Source: CBDBJR01 sp965206445 | GTDB lineage: Bacteria > Pseudomonadota > Gammaproteobacteria > Arenicellales > Poriferihabitantaceae | Assembly (NCBI GenBank): GCA_965206445.1 | Contig: CBDBJR010000002.1 | Coordinates: 2,046,001-2,110,000 of the forward strand | Reading direction: 5' to 3' | DNA: 64,000 nucleotides | In this document: positions 9,308 through 18,181 of the stretch, piece after piece | Layout: each line of letters starts with the position of its first letter | How positions within the stretch are numbered: the first letter of the stretch is position 1 | Made by a program: the position numbers and the translations under genes | The notes under the pieces: model-generated | Told to the model about the DNA's origin: nothing | Seen by the model: only the letters and a program-made list of their open reading frames with translations | Database searches by the model: none

Positions 9308-11941
9308 CTAATGAATGCGGGGACCGCTATCCGCTTCATCGACGGCGGGCGCATGGTCGGGCGCGATATCGGGCTGTCGCTCTTCTTCGATCTTGCTGAC
9401 GCCCACCAAAGACTCATCGCGCTGCAACGCAATCAACCGCACGCCCTGGGTATTTCTGCTCTGTACCGAGATCTCTTTGACCCGGGTGCGGATCAGAATA
9501 CCGCTATCGTTGATCAGCATGACTTCGTCTTCATCCGCCACTCTGAGCGCGCTGACTACCGGGCCGTTGCGCTTTGAGGTTTTGATCGCAATCACCCCCC
9601 GATTGCCCCGGTTGTGGCGCGGAAAATCACTGGTCAGGGTGCGTTTGCCGTAGCCGTTGGCGGTACTGATCAAAATCCCCGCCGCGGCATTGTCCAGGCT
9701 GCCGTTGCCGCTCTCCTGTCCCGGCAGCACGATCAATGAGATGACTTTTTGCTCCGCCGTCAGGCGAATGCCGCGCACCCCGCCGGCCTGGCGCCCCATC
9801 GTACGCACCCCGGATTCGGCAAAGCGTGCCGCCTTGCCGGCATCGCTCAACAGCAGAATATCCTGGTCGCCCTCGGTCAGCGCCGCGCCGATCAAATAAT
9901 CGTCAGGTCGCAGGTTGATCGCAATAATGCCCGATTTGCGCGGCTTGGAAAAATCACTCAGGCGGCATTTCTTGATGCGGCCGGCGGCGGTAACCATCAC
10001 CACATGTTTGGTGGGATCGTAGCTTTTTATCGGCAATATTGCGGTCACCTGCTCGTTGCCCTGCAGCGGCAGCAGGTTGACCATCGGCCGGCCGCGCGCC
10101 TGCGGCCCGGCTTGCGGCAACTGAAACACCCGCAGCCAGTACACCTTGCCACCATCGGAAAAACAGAGAATCGTATCGTGCGAATGCGCGATAAACATCC
10201 GGCTGACAAAGTCTTCCTGCTTGGTGCGGGTCGCAATGCGGCCCTTGCCGCCGCGTTTTTGCGACGTGTAATCCGCCACCGGCTGGGACTTGGCATAGCC
10301 GGCGTGGGACAGCGTCACCACGCGATCTTCCTCGGGGATCAGATCCTCGATCAGCAGATCGACATCACCGTCAATGATCTGGGTGCGGCGCGGGTCGCCA
10401 AAGCGGTCGACAATATCGGTCAACTCTTCGCGAATCACCTGCAGCAGTCGGTCCGGATCGTGCAGAATCTCCAGCAGCGCTGTAATCTGCTCGATCAGCT
10501 GGCTGTATTCCTGGCGAATCTTATCCTGCTCGAGGCCGGTCAATCGATGCAGCCGCAGGTCCAGGATCGCCTGCACCTGCGTCGGCGACAGCCGATAACC
10601 GTGTTCGGTCAAGCCATACTGGCTTTCCAGTTTATCCGGGCGCGATAGCTCGGCGCCGACCCGCTGCAGCATTTCCGCCACCTCACTGGACGTCCAGGCT
10701 TGCGCCAGCAGCGTCTGTTTGGCTTCGGCGGGGGTGCGCGCCGCTTTGATCAGCGCAATAACGGCGTCGACCTGGCTCAACGCAACCGTCAAGCCTTCGA
10801 GAATGTGCGCCCTGTCGCGCGCTTTATGCAGCTCAAATATCGTCCGCCGGGTAACCACCTCGCGCCGATGGCGGATAAACTCTTCCAGCGCCTGTTTGAG
10901 GGTGAAAAGACGCGGCTGGTTGTTGTGCAGCGCAACCATATTGATGCCAAACACGGATTGCATCTGGGTTTGCTTGAACAGATTGTTCAAAACCACTTCC
11001 AGCTGTTCACCGCGCTTGAGCTCGATCACGACCCGCATGCCCGCTTTGTCCGATTCGTCCCGCATGTCGGCAATGCCCTCGATGCGCCGGGTTTTGACCA
11101 GCTCGGCGATCTTCTCCAGTAGTCTGGCTTTGTTGACCTGATAGGGCAGTTGGTGCACGATGATCGACTGGCGGCCATTCGCGGCGGTCTCGACTGTGGT
11201 CTGTGCGCGCACATAAATGCGACCGCGCCCGGTGGCATACGCCTCCAGGATGCCGCTGCGGCCATTGATGATGGCGGCAGTGGGGAAATCGGGCCCGGGG
11301 ATGTGCTGCATCAACTGCACCAGACTGATATCGGGATCATCAATCAGCGCCAGGCAACCGGCGACCACCTCTTGCAGATTGTGCGGCGGGATATTCGTGG
11401 CCACGCCGACCGCGATACCGGTCGAGCCGTTGGTCAGCAGATTGGGTATCCGGGTCGGCAGCAGCAGCGGCTGGGTTTCGGTTTCATCGTAGTTGGCGCC
11501 GAATTCCACCGTTTGCCGGTCGAGGTCGGACAACAATTCGTGGGCGATCGGCGCCAGACGAATCTCGGTATAGCGCATCGCTGCCGGCGAATCGCCGTCG
11601 ATCGAACCGAAATTGCCCTGGCCGTCGACCAGCGGGTAGCGCATGGAAAATTCCTGCGCCATGCGAACGATGGCGTCGTACACGGCGGAGTCGCCGTGCG
11701 GGTGGTATTTGCCGATCACATCGCCGACCACGCGCGCCGATTTCTTGTAGGGTTTGTTCCAGTCGTTGCCCAGCTCCGACATCGCATACAGCACCCGCCG
11801 ATGCACCGGCTTCAGGCCGTCCCGCACATCCGGCAACGCGCGCCCGACAATCACACTCATCGCGTAGTCCAGATAGGACTGGCGCATTTCCTGCTCGAGG
11901 TTGGCCGGCAGGGTTTCTTTGGCGAATGCGGTTTCGGTCAT
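9308..11941 (-). CDS. gyrA: DNA gyrase subunit A
   Basis: Breaks and rejoins DNA in the A2B2 gyrase that introduces negative supercoils. The 877-residue protein begins with the canonical LEQEMRQSYLDYAMSVIVGR region. The catalytic tyrosine is Tyr124 in AAMRYTEIRL. In the quinolone-determining region, Ser85 and Asp89 (E. coli Ser83 and Asp87) are the wild-type residues, so no resistance substitution is visible there. The C-terminal half holds the beta-pinwheel repeats, including QKRGGKGR, the GyrA-box. A candidate promoter lies about 200 bases upstream, just inside the gap after hflX. Confidence 0.98.
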   Translation of the reverse strand: MTETAFAKETLPANLEQEMRQSYLDYAMSVIVGRALPDVRDGLKPVHRRVLYAMSELGNDWNKPYKKSARVVGDVIGKYHPHGDSAVYDAIVRMAQEFSMRYPLVDGQGNFGSIDGDSPAAMRYTEIRLAPIAHELLSDLDRQTVEFGANYDETETQPLLLPTRIPNLLTNGSTGIAVGVATNIPPHNLQEVVAGCLALIDDPDISLVQLMQHIPGPDFPTAAIINGRSGILEAYATGRGRIYVRAQTTVETAANGRQSIIVHQLPYQVNKARLLEKIAELVKTRRIEGIADMRDESDKAGMRVVIELKRGEQLEVVLNNLFKQTQMQSVFGINMVALHNNQPRLFTLKQALEEFIRHRREVVTRRTIFELHKARDRAHILEGLTVALSQVDAVIALIKAARTPAEAKQTLLAQAWTSSEVAEMLQRVGAELSRPDKLESQYGLTEHGYRLSPTQVQAILDLRLHRLTGLEQDKIRQEYSQLIEQITALLEILHDPDRLLQVIREELTDIVDRFGDPRRTQIIDGDVDLLIEDLIPEEDRVVTLSHAGYAKSQPVADYTSQKRGGKGRIATRTKQEDFVSRMFIAHSHDTILCFSDGGKVYWLRVFQLPQAGPQARGRPMVNLLPLQGNEQVTAILPIKSYDPTKHVVMVTAAGRIKKCRLSDFSKPRKSGIIAINLRPDDYLIGAALTEGDQDILLLSDAGKAARFAESGVRTMGRQAGGVRGIRLTAEQKVISLIVLPGQESGNGSLDNAAAGILISTANGYGKRTLTSDFPRHNRGNRGVIAIKTSKRNGPVVSALRVADEDEVMLINDSGILIRTRVKEISVQSRNTQGVRLIALQRDESLVGVSKIEEERQPDIAPDHAPAVDEADSGPRIH

Positions 11942-12141
11942 GGTGTGCCGGGTTACGATGCTGGATCAGGAAAAATCGGCTGCGGCAGCAATGCATGCTG
12001 TACTGCGCCGCTCAATTGCCCGCGCGCCGGCCAATAAAAAAAAACAGCTTACGGGTTGAAAACCAAGCAGGCACGGGCGGACCGAGATACGGCAATCAAC
12101 CTGCGGGTGGGCAGACAATATCGCGCGCATTCGATACCGCC

Positions 12142-12171
12142 AGTGTACCACAGCGCGATCGCTCAAACCAA
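12142..12171 (-). promoter_or_regulatory. Candidate sigma-70 promoter for gyrA
   Basis: Read on the minus strand, TTGGTT (12171-12166) and TACACT (12147-12142) are separated by 18 bases. This pair lies in the 240-base gap between hflX and gyrA and points at gyrA, which would leave a leader of about 195 bases. The match is good at both hexamers but was found by eye only. Confidence 0.4.
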
Positions 12172-12182
12172 TGCGACGGGCA

Positions 12183-13475
12183 TCAATCAACGCCTCCACA
12201 GCCCGCCGCGACAGCGGCGTTTACGCCGGACGTGCACACCCACAGGCCGGTATATTCAGGCTGCCCCCGGAACCACCTGTAGCGTGCCGGATGGATCGAC
12301 ACCAGCAACTGAATACAGCCGTCGGCCGTCGTTTGTTCTTCCAGCACATCGCATTCTCGATATAACCGGGCGCGCAGGGCGCCGGCCGCGGGCTTGATCT
12401 GTAGCCGCACCAACTGCCGCTCGCGGGTGACAAAACGGGTTAACACCTGCCGCAGCCCGGCCACCCCCTCACCCGTTCGCGCCGACAGCCAGACGGCATT
12501 TCGGCCCTGCTCATCCAGGCTGACCCGGGCCGGCTGTGACAGCCGATCAATTTTGTTATAGACATGGATGATCGGCACCTGGCCGGCGCCGATTTCATCC
12601 AGTACCGCGAACACCTGATGGCGCAATTCGAGCTGTTCCGGGTCAGAGCAATCGCTCACCAGCAGCAAACAGGAGGCCGCGGCCACCTCTTCCAGCGTGG
12701 ATTTGAACGCCGCCACCAGCGTATGCGGCAGGCCGCGCACAAAACCGACGGTATCGGACAGCACCACCGTGGCGGAATTGGACAGCGATAAACGCCGCAT
12801 GGTGGGGTCGAGGGTGGTAAACAATTGATCCTTGACCGTGGTGTCGGCGCGGGTCAATTGATTGAACAAGCTGGATTTGCCGGCGTTGGTATAGCCGATC
12901 AACGAGATCACCGGGGTACCGGCGCGCTGGCGAGTGCGGCGGTGCAGGCGTCGCTGGCCTTCGACCCGGCTCAGCTTGCGGCCCAGTGTTTTGATCCGCT
13001 CGGTGATTAGTCGCCGGTCGGTCTCGAGCTGTGTTTCACCCGGGCCGCCGCGCAGCCCGATGCCGCCTTTTTGGCGCTCCAGGTGGGTCCAGCCACGCAC
13101 CAATCGCGTCGACAAGTGTTTTAGCTGAGCCAGCTCGACCTGCAATTTACCCTCATTGGAGGTCGCACGCTGGGCAAAAATCGCCAGAATCAACGCCGAG
13201 CGGCCAAGCACCCGGCACTGCACCGCAGACTCCAGATTACGCTCCTGTATCGGGCTGATGTCATGGTTGAAAATCACCAGCTGCGCCTCATGCTGCGCCA
13301 CCAGTTCGGCCAACTGCTGCACCTTGCCGCGACCGATAAAGGTGCCGGCGACGGGGGGCGCCGTCAGCATCAGCCGGGCCGCAACCGTTGCCCCCGCCGA
13401 CACCGCCAACTGCTGCAATTCGGACAGCGGCGGCAACGCACTGTCCCGCCCCTGCCGCCGCTGCTCAACCAGCAC
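12183..13475 (-). CDS. hflX: Ribosome-rescue GTPase HflX
   Basis: HflX is a GTPase that splits stalled or stress-idled 70S ribosomes. The N-terminal HflX domain includes GRGKVQQLAELV, FNHDISPIQERNLE, and the linker GGIGLRGGPGETQLETDRR. The G domain shows GYTNAGKSSLFN (G1), DPTMRRL, DTVGFVRGLPHTLV (G3) and NKID (G4). Only GTG 13475 is available as a start nearby, yet the coherent reading frame continues upstream for about 20 codons without an ATG. The annotated N-terminus may therefore be slightly short. It lies about 120 bases downstream of hfq, the usual pair. Confidence 0.93.
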   Translation of the reverse strand: MLVEQRRQGRDSALPPLSELQQLAVSAGATVAARLMLTAPPVAGTFIGRGKVQQLAELVAQHEAQLVIFNHDISPIQERNLESAVQCRVLGRSALILAIFAQRATSNEGKLQVELAQLKHLSTRLVRGWTHLERQKGGIGLRGGPGETQLETDRRLITERIKTLGRKLSRVEGQRRLHRRTRQRAGTPVISLIGYTNAGKSSLFNQLTRADTTVKDQLFTTLDPTMRRLSLSNSATVVLSDTVGFVRGLPHTLVAAFKSTLEEVAAASCLLLVSDCSDPEQLELRHQVFAVLDEIGAGQVPIIHVYNKIDRLSQPARVSLDEQGRNAVWLSARTGEGVAGLRQVLTRFVTRERQLVRLQIKPAAGALRARLYRECDVLEEQTTADGCIQLLVSIHPARYRWFRGQPEYTGLWVCTSGVNAAVAAGCGGVD

Positions 13476-13593
13476 GCAGCGATTTTCGGCGTCGCGCCCG
13501 GCGGCCTGAAAATTTACCAGCGTAAACAGGAGCAGAACCGGGGGGACCCGGCCGGATAGACCCTATCGTCGCCCGGCAGCGTCGTGCGCATGA

Positions 13594-13884
13594 TCAATAG
13601 TTGGCATCTTCGCCCACCTGCCTTGGCCGGGCATCCTTCGAATATTCAGAACTGTCCGATTCATAGGGAATACGCACCGACCGCGCCGGCACAATAGTTG
13701 AGATAGCATGCTTGTAAATCATTTGACTCGTGCTGTTTTTCAGCAGCACGACAAACTGATCGAATGACTCGACCTGTCCCTGCAGCTTGATGCCGTTCAC
13801 CAAAAAGATAGACACCGGGACGCGCTCCTTGCGTAAAATGTTCAGAAATGGATCTTGTAAGGCTGTTCCGCGTTGTTGTGCCAT
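13594..13884 (-). CDS. hfq: RNA chaperone Hfq
   Basis: Hexameric Sm-like protein that pairs small RNAs with mRNAs. The 96-residue product starts MAQQRGTALQDPFLNILRKE. It has the Sm1 segment (PVSIFLVNGIKLQGQVESFD) and the Sm2 segment YKHAISTIVPAR that line the RNA-binding faces, followed by a short variable tail. ATG 13884 is preferred over an in-frame start at 13962 on homology; a purine-rich AGGGCG sits about 8 bases upstream. hflX follows on the same strand. Confidence 0.97.
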   Translation of the reverse strand: MAQQRGTALQDPFLNILRKERVPVSIFLVNGIKLQGQVESFDQFVVLLKNSTSQMIYKHAISTIVPARSVRIPYESDSSEYSKDARPRQVGEDANY

Positions 13885-14316
13885 TTTTATTCGCCCTGTC
13901 AAGTTGAATGTTGAATGAGAATGTGATGTATTACCGAGGCCCTGCACAAATACACCATGCACGCCCCGACCTGGCGGTATATTATTACACCGACCGGCTT
14001 ACGAAAAGCGATTGATTGCCGGGCAAACCGTGGTACGCCAGACCGACTAACAAGCACGCATACCCGCATAACTTCATCTCATCACCGCCGAGCATGTGCC
14101 GTCTGTTCACTCTGGTTTCCACTCTACCGTCAAGCCGTGGGATTGTACCCCCGAATCGGGGAAAAATACAAATCGGCGATAACCGGTATCGAACTGGCCG
14201 CCCGGTCAAACCCGATGGGTTGCCGGCGGCGGCTATGCTGACGCGACGCAACCGACCGCATCCATACATAACCGCCTGCCACAGCCGCCGGGCGGTTCGG
14301 CAATGAGAACCCGGCC
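13885..14316. other. Divergent hfq/thyA intergenic region
   Basis: This 430-base stretch separates hfq (minus) from thyA (plus) and must hold both promoters. I see no protein-like ORF. A short hairpin (CCCCGA/TCGGGG around 14149-14161) is present. An AT-rich segment near 13977-13990, containing TAATAAT on the minus strand, could be an hfq -10 region. No confident promoter pair is assigned. Confidence 0.35.
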
Positions 14317-15186
14317 ATGAAACAATATCTGCAAGCAGTGCGCGAAGCCCTGGAGCAAGGCACGCGAAAAACCAACCGCACCGGCGTGGATACGCTCTCC
14401 ACGTTCAACATCAACTACGAAATCGACCTGCGCCGGGGGTTTCCGCTGCTCACCACCAAACAAATCGCGTGGAAAAACATTGTGATTGAAAACCTCTGGT
14501 TTCTATCCGGTCGCAGCGACATTGAGCTGCTACGCCGACACAACTGCAAATTCTGGGATGCGTGGGTCGATGAGCGCGGCCGCGTGCCGAGCGCCTACGG
14601 CAATTTCTGGCGGCATTTCCCGCTGCCGGACAACCGCACCAACGATCAGATTCGCTACGTGGTCGAGCAACTGAAGCGCAACCCGGACAGCCGCCGAATG
14701 GTCGTCTCCGCGTGGGCGCCCGGCAACGCACAAACCAGCGCCCTGCCCCCCTGCCATGCATTCTGGGTGCTCAATACGCAGTACGACCCGGCCGGTCAGC
14801 CGTATATCTGCCTGCATTTAACCCAAAGAAGCTGTGATCTGGCGCTGGGCGTGCCCTATAACATCGCCGGCTACGCGCTGCTGCTCGCGCTGTTTGCCCG
14901 CTTCAGCGGCATCGCGGCCGGGGTGTTCGCGCATACGCTGATCGACGCGCACATCTACACCGCCAAAGCCGACGGCAGCATGGCCGAATACGACCATCTG
15001 CCCGGCTTGCGGCAGCAGTTGCTGCGCCGGCCGCGGGCGCTGCCGCAATTGCATATCGACCCGGCCATCCAAAGCCTGGACGACATCGAGCCGCTGCTCG
15101 CGCTGGACACCGCGGCGGTGATGGCGCACTTTCCGCTCACCGGGTACCGGCCGCATCCGCCCATCACGTTCAAAGTGGCGGTCTGA
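14317..15186 (+). CDS. thyA: Thymidylate synthase
   Basis: Methylates dUMP to dTMP using methylene-tetrahydrofolate, yielding dihydrofolate. The 289-residue protein starts MKQYLQAVREALEQGTRK, with the phosphate-binding RTGVDTLS. It contains the nucleophile in ALPPCHAFW (Cys near residue 147), QRSCDLALGVPYNIAGYALL for dUMP and folate binding, and DAHIYT. Length is slightly above the 264 residues of E. coli. folA begins 12 bases downstream, so the dihydrofolate it generates is recycled by its operon neighbour. Confidence 0.97.
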   Translation: MKQYLQAVREALEQGTRKTNRTGVDTLSTFNINYEIDLRRGFPLLTTKQIAWKNIVIENLWFLSGRSDIELLRRHNCKFWDAWVDERGRVPSAYGNFWRHFPLPDNRTNDQIRYVVEQLKRNPDSRRMVVSAWAPGNAQTSALPPCHAFWVLNTQYDPAGQPYICLHLTQRSCDLALGVPYNIAGYALLLALFARFSGIAAGVFAHTLIDAHIYTAKADGSMAEYDHLPGLRQQLLRRPRALPQLHIDPAIQSLDDIEPLLALDTAAVMAHFPLTGYRPHPPITFKVAV

Positions 15187-15197
15187 GCCGCGGCGCC

Positions 15198-15752
15198 ATG
15201 CAGGCGGACAACCCACACTGGCCGCGGCCGCTCCTCGGGGCGATAGTGGCGATGAACCGCGACAACGTGATCGGCGTGCACGGCGGGATTCCGTGGCATT
15301 ACCGTACGGATATGCAGCGCTTCAAGCGCCAGACCGTCAACACCGTCGTCATCATGGGCCGGCTGACGTGGGCGTCGATCGGCGGCAAGCCGCTGGCGCA
15401 GCGGCGCAATATCGTGATCAGCCGCAGCCGCATCGCCGGCGCCGAATGCTATCCCCGGGTTGACCAGGCACTAAAAAAATACCACGCGCACAATATCTGG
15501 ATCATCGGCGGCGGCCAGCTCTACCGGGCCTGCTTTGCCGATCTCAATTTTCTCGATGTGACGCGGGTGCCGGACCGGGTGGAGGCGGCCAACGCGGTGA
15601 CTTTTCCGCAGATTCAACCCGACGTATGGCAACCCTGCCGCCAGTGTGTGATCGATGCGGAAAATCACCTGATCAACCTGCAATATATCCGGCGCACCTG
15701 GCCCGGAGACGCCGATACGGGCGGCCCGCCAGCGGGGGGCTTTCCTGATTGA
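15198..15752 (+). CDS. folA: Dihydrofolate reductase
   Basis: NADPH-dependent reduction of dihydrofolate to tetrahydrofolate. Diagnostic stretches are GAIVAMNRDNVIGVHGGIPW near the start, VIMGRLTWASIG for cofactor binding, RRNIVISR, and WIIGGGQLYRACF. The 184-residue length is slightly above the usual 160-170 because of a short N-terminal lead and a Pro/Gly-rich C-terminal tail. It follows thyA by 12 bases on the same strand, which supports a two-gene operon. Confidence 0.96.
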   Translation: MQADNPHWPRPLLGAIVAMNRDNVIGVHGGIPWHYRTDMQRFKRQTVNTVVIMGRLTWASIGGKPLAQRRNIVISRSRIAGAECYPRVDQALKKYHAHNIWIIGGGQLYRACFADLNFLDVTRVPDRVEAANAVTFPQIQPDVWQPCRQCVIDAENHLINLQYIRRTWPGDADTGGPPAGGFPD

Positions 15753-15760
15753 CGAAAAAA

Positions 15761-15837
15761 TGGCGCCCTCGGCAGGATTCAAACCTGCGACATCACCCTT
15801 AGGAGGGGTGCGCTCTATTCAGCTGAGCTACGAGGGC
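15761..15837 (-). tRNA. tRNA-Arg (anticodon CCT)
   Basis: On the minus strand the 77 bases fold as a tRNA. The acceptor stem is GCCCTCG/CGAGGGC. The D-arm starts TAGCTCAG, the T-arm is GCAGG-TTTGAAT-CCTGC, and CCA is encoded. The anticodon loop CTCCTAA within CACCC/GGGTG gives CCT, reading AGG codons. It lies between the convergent folA and cmoB genes. Confidence 0.95.
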
Positions 15838-15845
15838 ACAGGCGC

Positions 15846-15851
15846 ATTCTA
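15846..15851 (-). promoter_or_regulatory. Candidate -10 box of tRNA-Arg
   Basis: TAGAAT on the minus strand lies about 9 bases before the tRNA-Arg 5' end, the spacing expected for a stable-RNA promoter. The -35 is weak (GTCCTG-like), so only the -10 is marked. Confidence 0.3.
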
Positions 15852-15929
15852 CCTGAGAGCAGGGAGTGCAGGACACCGATTTATCGGCCGCGCCCGGCGG
15901 AAAACGCCCCCGTCGCACCCGGGCAATGG

Positions 15930-16928
15930 TCAAGCCGGGTTGACTGCCTTCACCAGCGCACGGGTGGGCGCCGGATAGCCTTCTATCGTCAAACTCGCGT
16001 CATCGGGGTCGAGGAAATCGTTCAGCGACTGGAACGGCATCCATTCGGTGGCACGCTGCTCCCGCGACGTAGTACGGCTGACGTCGACGACCTCCAGCTG
16101 CTGCAAGCCGGCCGATTCCAGCGTATGCATCAGGCGGGCCAGCGTCGGCAGCGACCAGACGTTGCGCATCCGTGCGTAGCGTCGGTCGGGGATCAACTCC
16201 CGCTCGCCGTCGCCCGGCAGAATCAGGGTTTCGAGCACCAGTTCACCGCCGGCCCGCAGACAGCCGAGCAATTCCGTCAGGTGCTGCATCGGGTCGCGGC
16301 GGTGGTACAGCACGCCCAGCGAAAAAACCGTATCGAAGCCCTGCGCCGACAGCGGGCGCACGGCGGGCAGCGCCGCACTGCCGATCGGCAGCATAAAACA
16401 GTTGGGCTGCCGCAGATAGCGCTGTACCGCGGCGAATTGATACCAACCCAGCCGGCCCGGGTCAATGCCGACCGCCATCGATGCGCCTGCACCGGCCATG
16501 CGAAACAGATAATAGCCGTTGCCGCAGCCGACATCCAGCACCCGGCGACCGCGCAGTGGCGAGATTTTTCCGTGCAGGCGATTCCATTTCAGATTCGAGC
16601 GCCATTCGCTGTCGATGTGCACGCCGAACAGCGTGAACGGCCCTTTACGCCAGGGGCGCAGCCGCAATAACGCCTGACGCAGCCGCAAGCGTACCGCCGC
16701 AGCCGGCGCCGCCGACAGGACACCGACCGCCGCCCGGTTCAAGGCCACCCGGTGGCCGGCGGTCGGTTCGATCACCGGCAGCGCCGCCAGCACCGCCTGC
16801 CAGCACGCGTCATCACCGTGCGGATGCTGCCGCAGCGCAGCCTCGCCGGCCGGTACCAGAGCGGCATAATCCGCCAGTCCGGCCTCCTGCAGCGCCTTGA
16901 CCAGCGGCTCACTGCCGCCGATATCCAT
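15930..16928 (-). CDS. cmoB: tRNA U34 carboxymethyltransferase CmoB
   Basis: Transfers the carboxymethyl group of carboxy-SAM to 5-hydroxyuridine-34, forming cmo5U, which broadens wobble reading. The 332-residue protein carries GPFTLFGVHIDSEWRSNLKW, then the methyltransferase motif VLDVGCGNGYYLFRM at about residues 129-143. GIDPGRLGWYQF, SLGVLYHRRDP and the C-terminal TEWMPFQSLNDFLDP complete the CmoB signature. It starts 12 bases after the cmoA stop, so donor maker and user are encoded together. Confidence 0.95.
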   Translation of the reverse strand: MDIGGSEPLVKALQEAGLADYAALVPAGEAALRQHPHGDDACWQAVLAALPVIEPTAGHRVALNRAAVGVLSAAPAAAVRLRLRQALLRLRPWRKGPFTLFGVHIDSEWRSNLKWNRLHGKISPLRGRRVLDVGCGNGYYLFRMAGAGASMAVGIDPGRLGWYQFAAVQRYLRQPNCFMLPIGSAALPAVRPLSAQGFDTVFSLGVLYHRRDPMQHLTELLGCLRAGGELVLETLILPGDGERELIPDRRYARMRNVWSLPTLARLMHTLESAGLQQLEVVDVSRTTSREQRATEWMPFQSLNDFLDPDDASLTIEGYPAPTRALVKAVNPA

Positions 16929-16940
16929 TCGCCCGCCGCA

Positions 16941-17660
16941 TTATTTGATGGCAATATAGCTGCAAAAATCAAAGCACTGAAACCAGCGCTCGACCCGGGC
17001 AAAGCCCGCCCGCCGCAAGCGCTGCAACTGCTGCGCCTCGGTATCGAGCTGCATGACCCGCTCCAGCGCACTGCGTTTGCGGCTGATCTCCAGCGCCGAG
17101 TAGCCGTTGGCGCTTTTGAACTGCGTATGCAGCGCCCCCAGCAGTGAATTTTCCCGCGGCCGAATTTTTTCCGATAACACCAGCACCCCGGCCGGCAGCA
17201 TGCCGTGATACAGGCGGGACAACACCGCCTGCCGCTCGTCCGGGCGGATGAATTGCAGCGTGAAATTCAATACCACGACGCCGGCATTGGCTATCTCGAC
17301 CTGCGCCGCATCCCGGCAATCCACGCGCCAGCGATTGGGCGGCAGATGGCGCTGTAAAATTGCGCGGCATTGGGCGGCCATCGCCGGCGAATTGTCGATG
17401 CAGACATAACATTCGGGCGCATCCTGCAGACGGGCATGGATCGCCCGCGTCACCGCCCCGAGCGAGCAGCCCAGATCGTATACCCGGCTGCCCGCCTGAC
17501 TGTGTTTTTCCGCAATCACGGCGATCAACTCGAGCAGGGTGTCGTAGCCCGGCACCGAACGGTGAATCATATCGTCAAACACCTCGACCACCTGCTCGTC
17601 AAAAACAAAATCGGCCAGCGGCGTCGGTTGACGGCGGTAGAGGCGATCGGCCTTACTCAT
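16941..17660 (-). CDS. cmoA: Carboxy-S-adenosyl-L-methionine synthase CmoA
   Basis: Makes carboxy-SAM from SAM and prephenate for tRNA wobble modification. The product starts MSKADRLYRRQPTPLADFVF, with a SAM-binding YDLGCSLGAVTRAI motif at about residues 60-73. It continues with CIDNSPAMA, VVLNFTLQFI and SEKIRPREN. ATG 17660 matches the family N-terminus; the longer frame (from 17717) adds atypical Pro/Gly sequence. It is immediately upstream of cmoB. The prephenate substrate comes from the shikimate branch encoded at 7-9 kb. Confidence 0.95.
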   Translation of the reverse strand: MSKADRLYRRQPTPLADFVFDEQVVEVFDDMIHRSVPGYDTLLELIAVIAEKHSQAGSRVYDLGCSLGAVTRAIHARLQDAPECYVCIDNSPAMAAQCRAILQRHLPPNRWRVDCRDAAQVEIANAGVVVLNFTLQFIRPDERQAVLSRLYHGMLPAGVLVLSEKIRPRENSLLGALHTQFKSANGYSALEISRKRSALERVMQLDTEAQQLQRLRRAGFARVERWFQCFDFCSYIAIK

Positions 17661-17769
17661 CTTGACGCATCCCGGCTCCTCTCCCGATGCGCCGGACGGC
17701 GGTCGGCCCGGTGGCAAACCCGGGCGGCGGCAGATAGCAGCATGGCTTCGCGCCTCGTCCAGCGACGAA

Positions 17770-18174
17770 TTACGCCTGCTCCAGTTCGATCAGCGTGCCC
17801 AGTGCATCGCCGGGATGCAGAAATAGCACCGGTTTGCCATGCGCCCCGATTCTGGGCCTGCCGTCACCGAGGATGCGCATGCCGTCGCGCTCGAGCGCGG
17901 CGGCGGCGCTCTGAATATCCTCGACTTCATAGCACAGATGATGGATCCCGCCGGCCGGATTTTTGTGCAGGAAACGCGCTATCGGCGACTCGTCCCCCAG
18001 CGGCTGCAGCAATTCGAGGCGGGTGTTTTCCAACTGCACGAAAACCACGCTCACCCCGTGCTCCGGCAAATCCTCGGGCGGCGAAACCTGCGCGCCAAAC
18101 ACGGTTCGATACAGCTCGCCGGCGCGCCGCAGGTCGGGCACCGCAATCGCCACATGATTGAGTTTTTTAATCAT
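17770..18174 (-). CDS. mce: Methylmalonyl-CoA epimerase
   Basis: Interconverts (S)- and (R)-methylmalonyl-CoA between propionyl-CoA carboxylase and the B12 mutase. The vicinal-oxygen-chelate fold is shown by KKLNHVAIAVPDLRRA, whose His is a metal ligand. FVQLENTRLELLQPL, AGGIHHLCYEVEDI (second His ligand) and TLIELEQ with the terminal Glu ligand follow. Length (134 residues) is typical. ATG 18174 was chosen; a TTG three bases earlier is possible. It lies about 8 bases after the meaB stop, in a propionate module. Confidence 0.93.
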   Translation of the reverse strand: MIKKLNHVAIAVPDLRRAGELYRTVFGAQVSPPEDLPEHGVSVVFVQLENTRLELLQPLGDESPIARFLHKNPAGGIHHLCYEVEDIQSAAAALERDGMRILGDGRPRIGAHGKPVLFLHPGDALGTLIELEQA

Positions 18175-18181
18175 CAATGCC

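Noticed and set aside
11595..11705. Quinolone-resistance substitution in gyrA
   Set aside because: Ser85 and Asp89, the positions equivalent to E. coli Ser83 and Asp87, are the wild-type residues.
14130..14414. Small minus-strand ORFs upstream of thyA
   Set aside because: They run across the thyA start in antisense, with no ribosome site or family resemblance.
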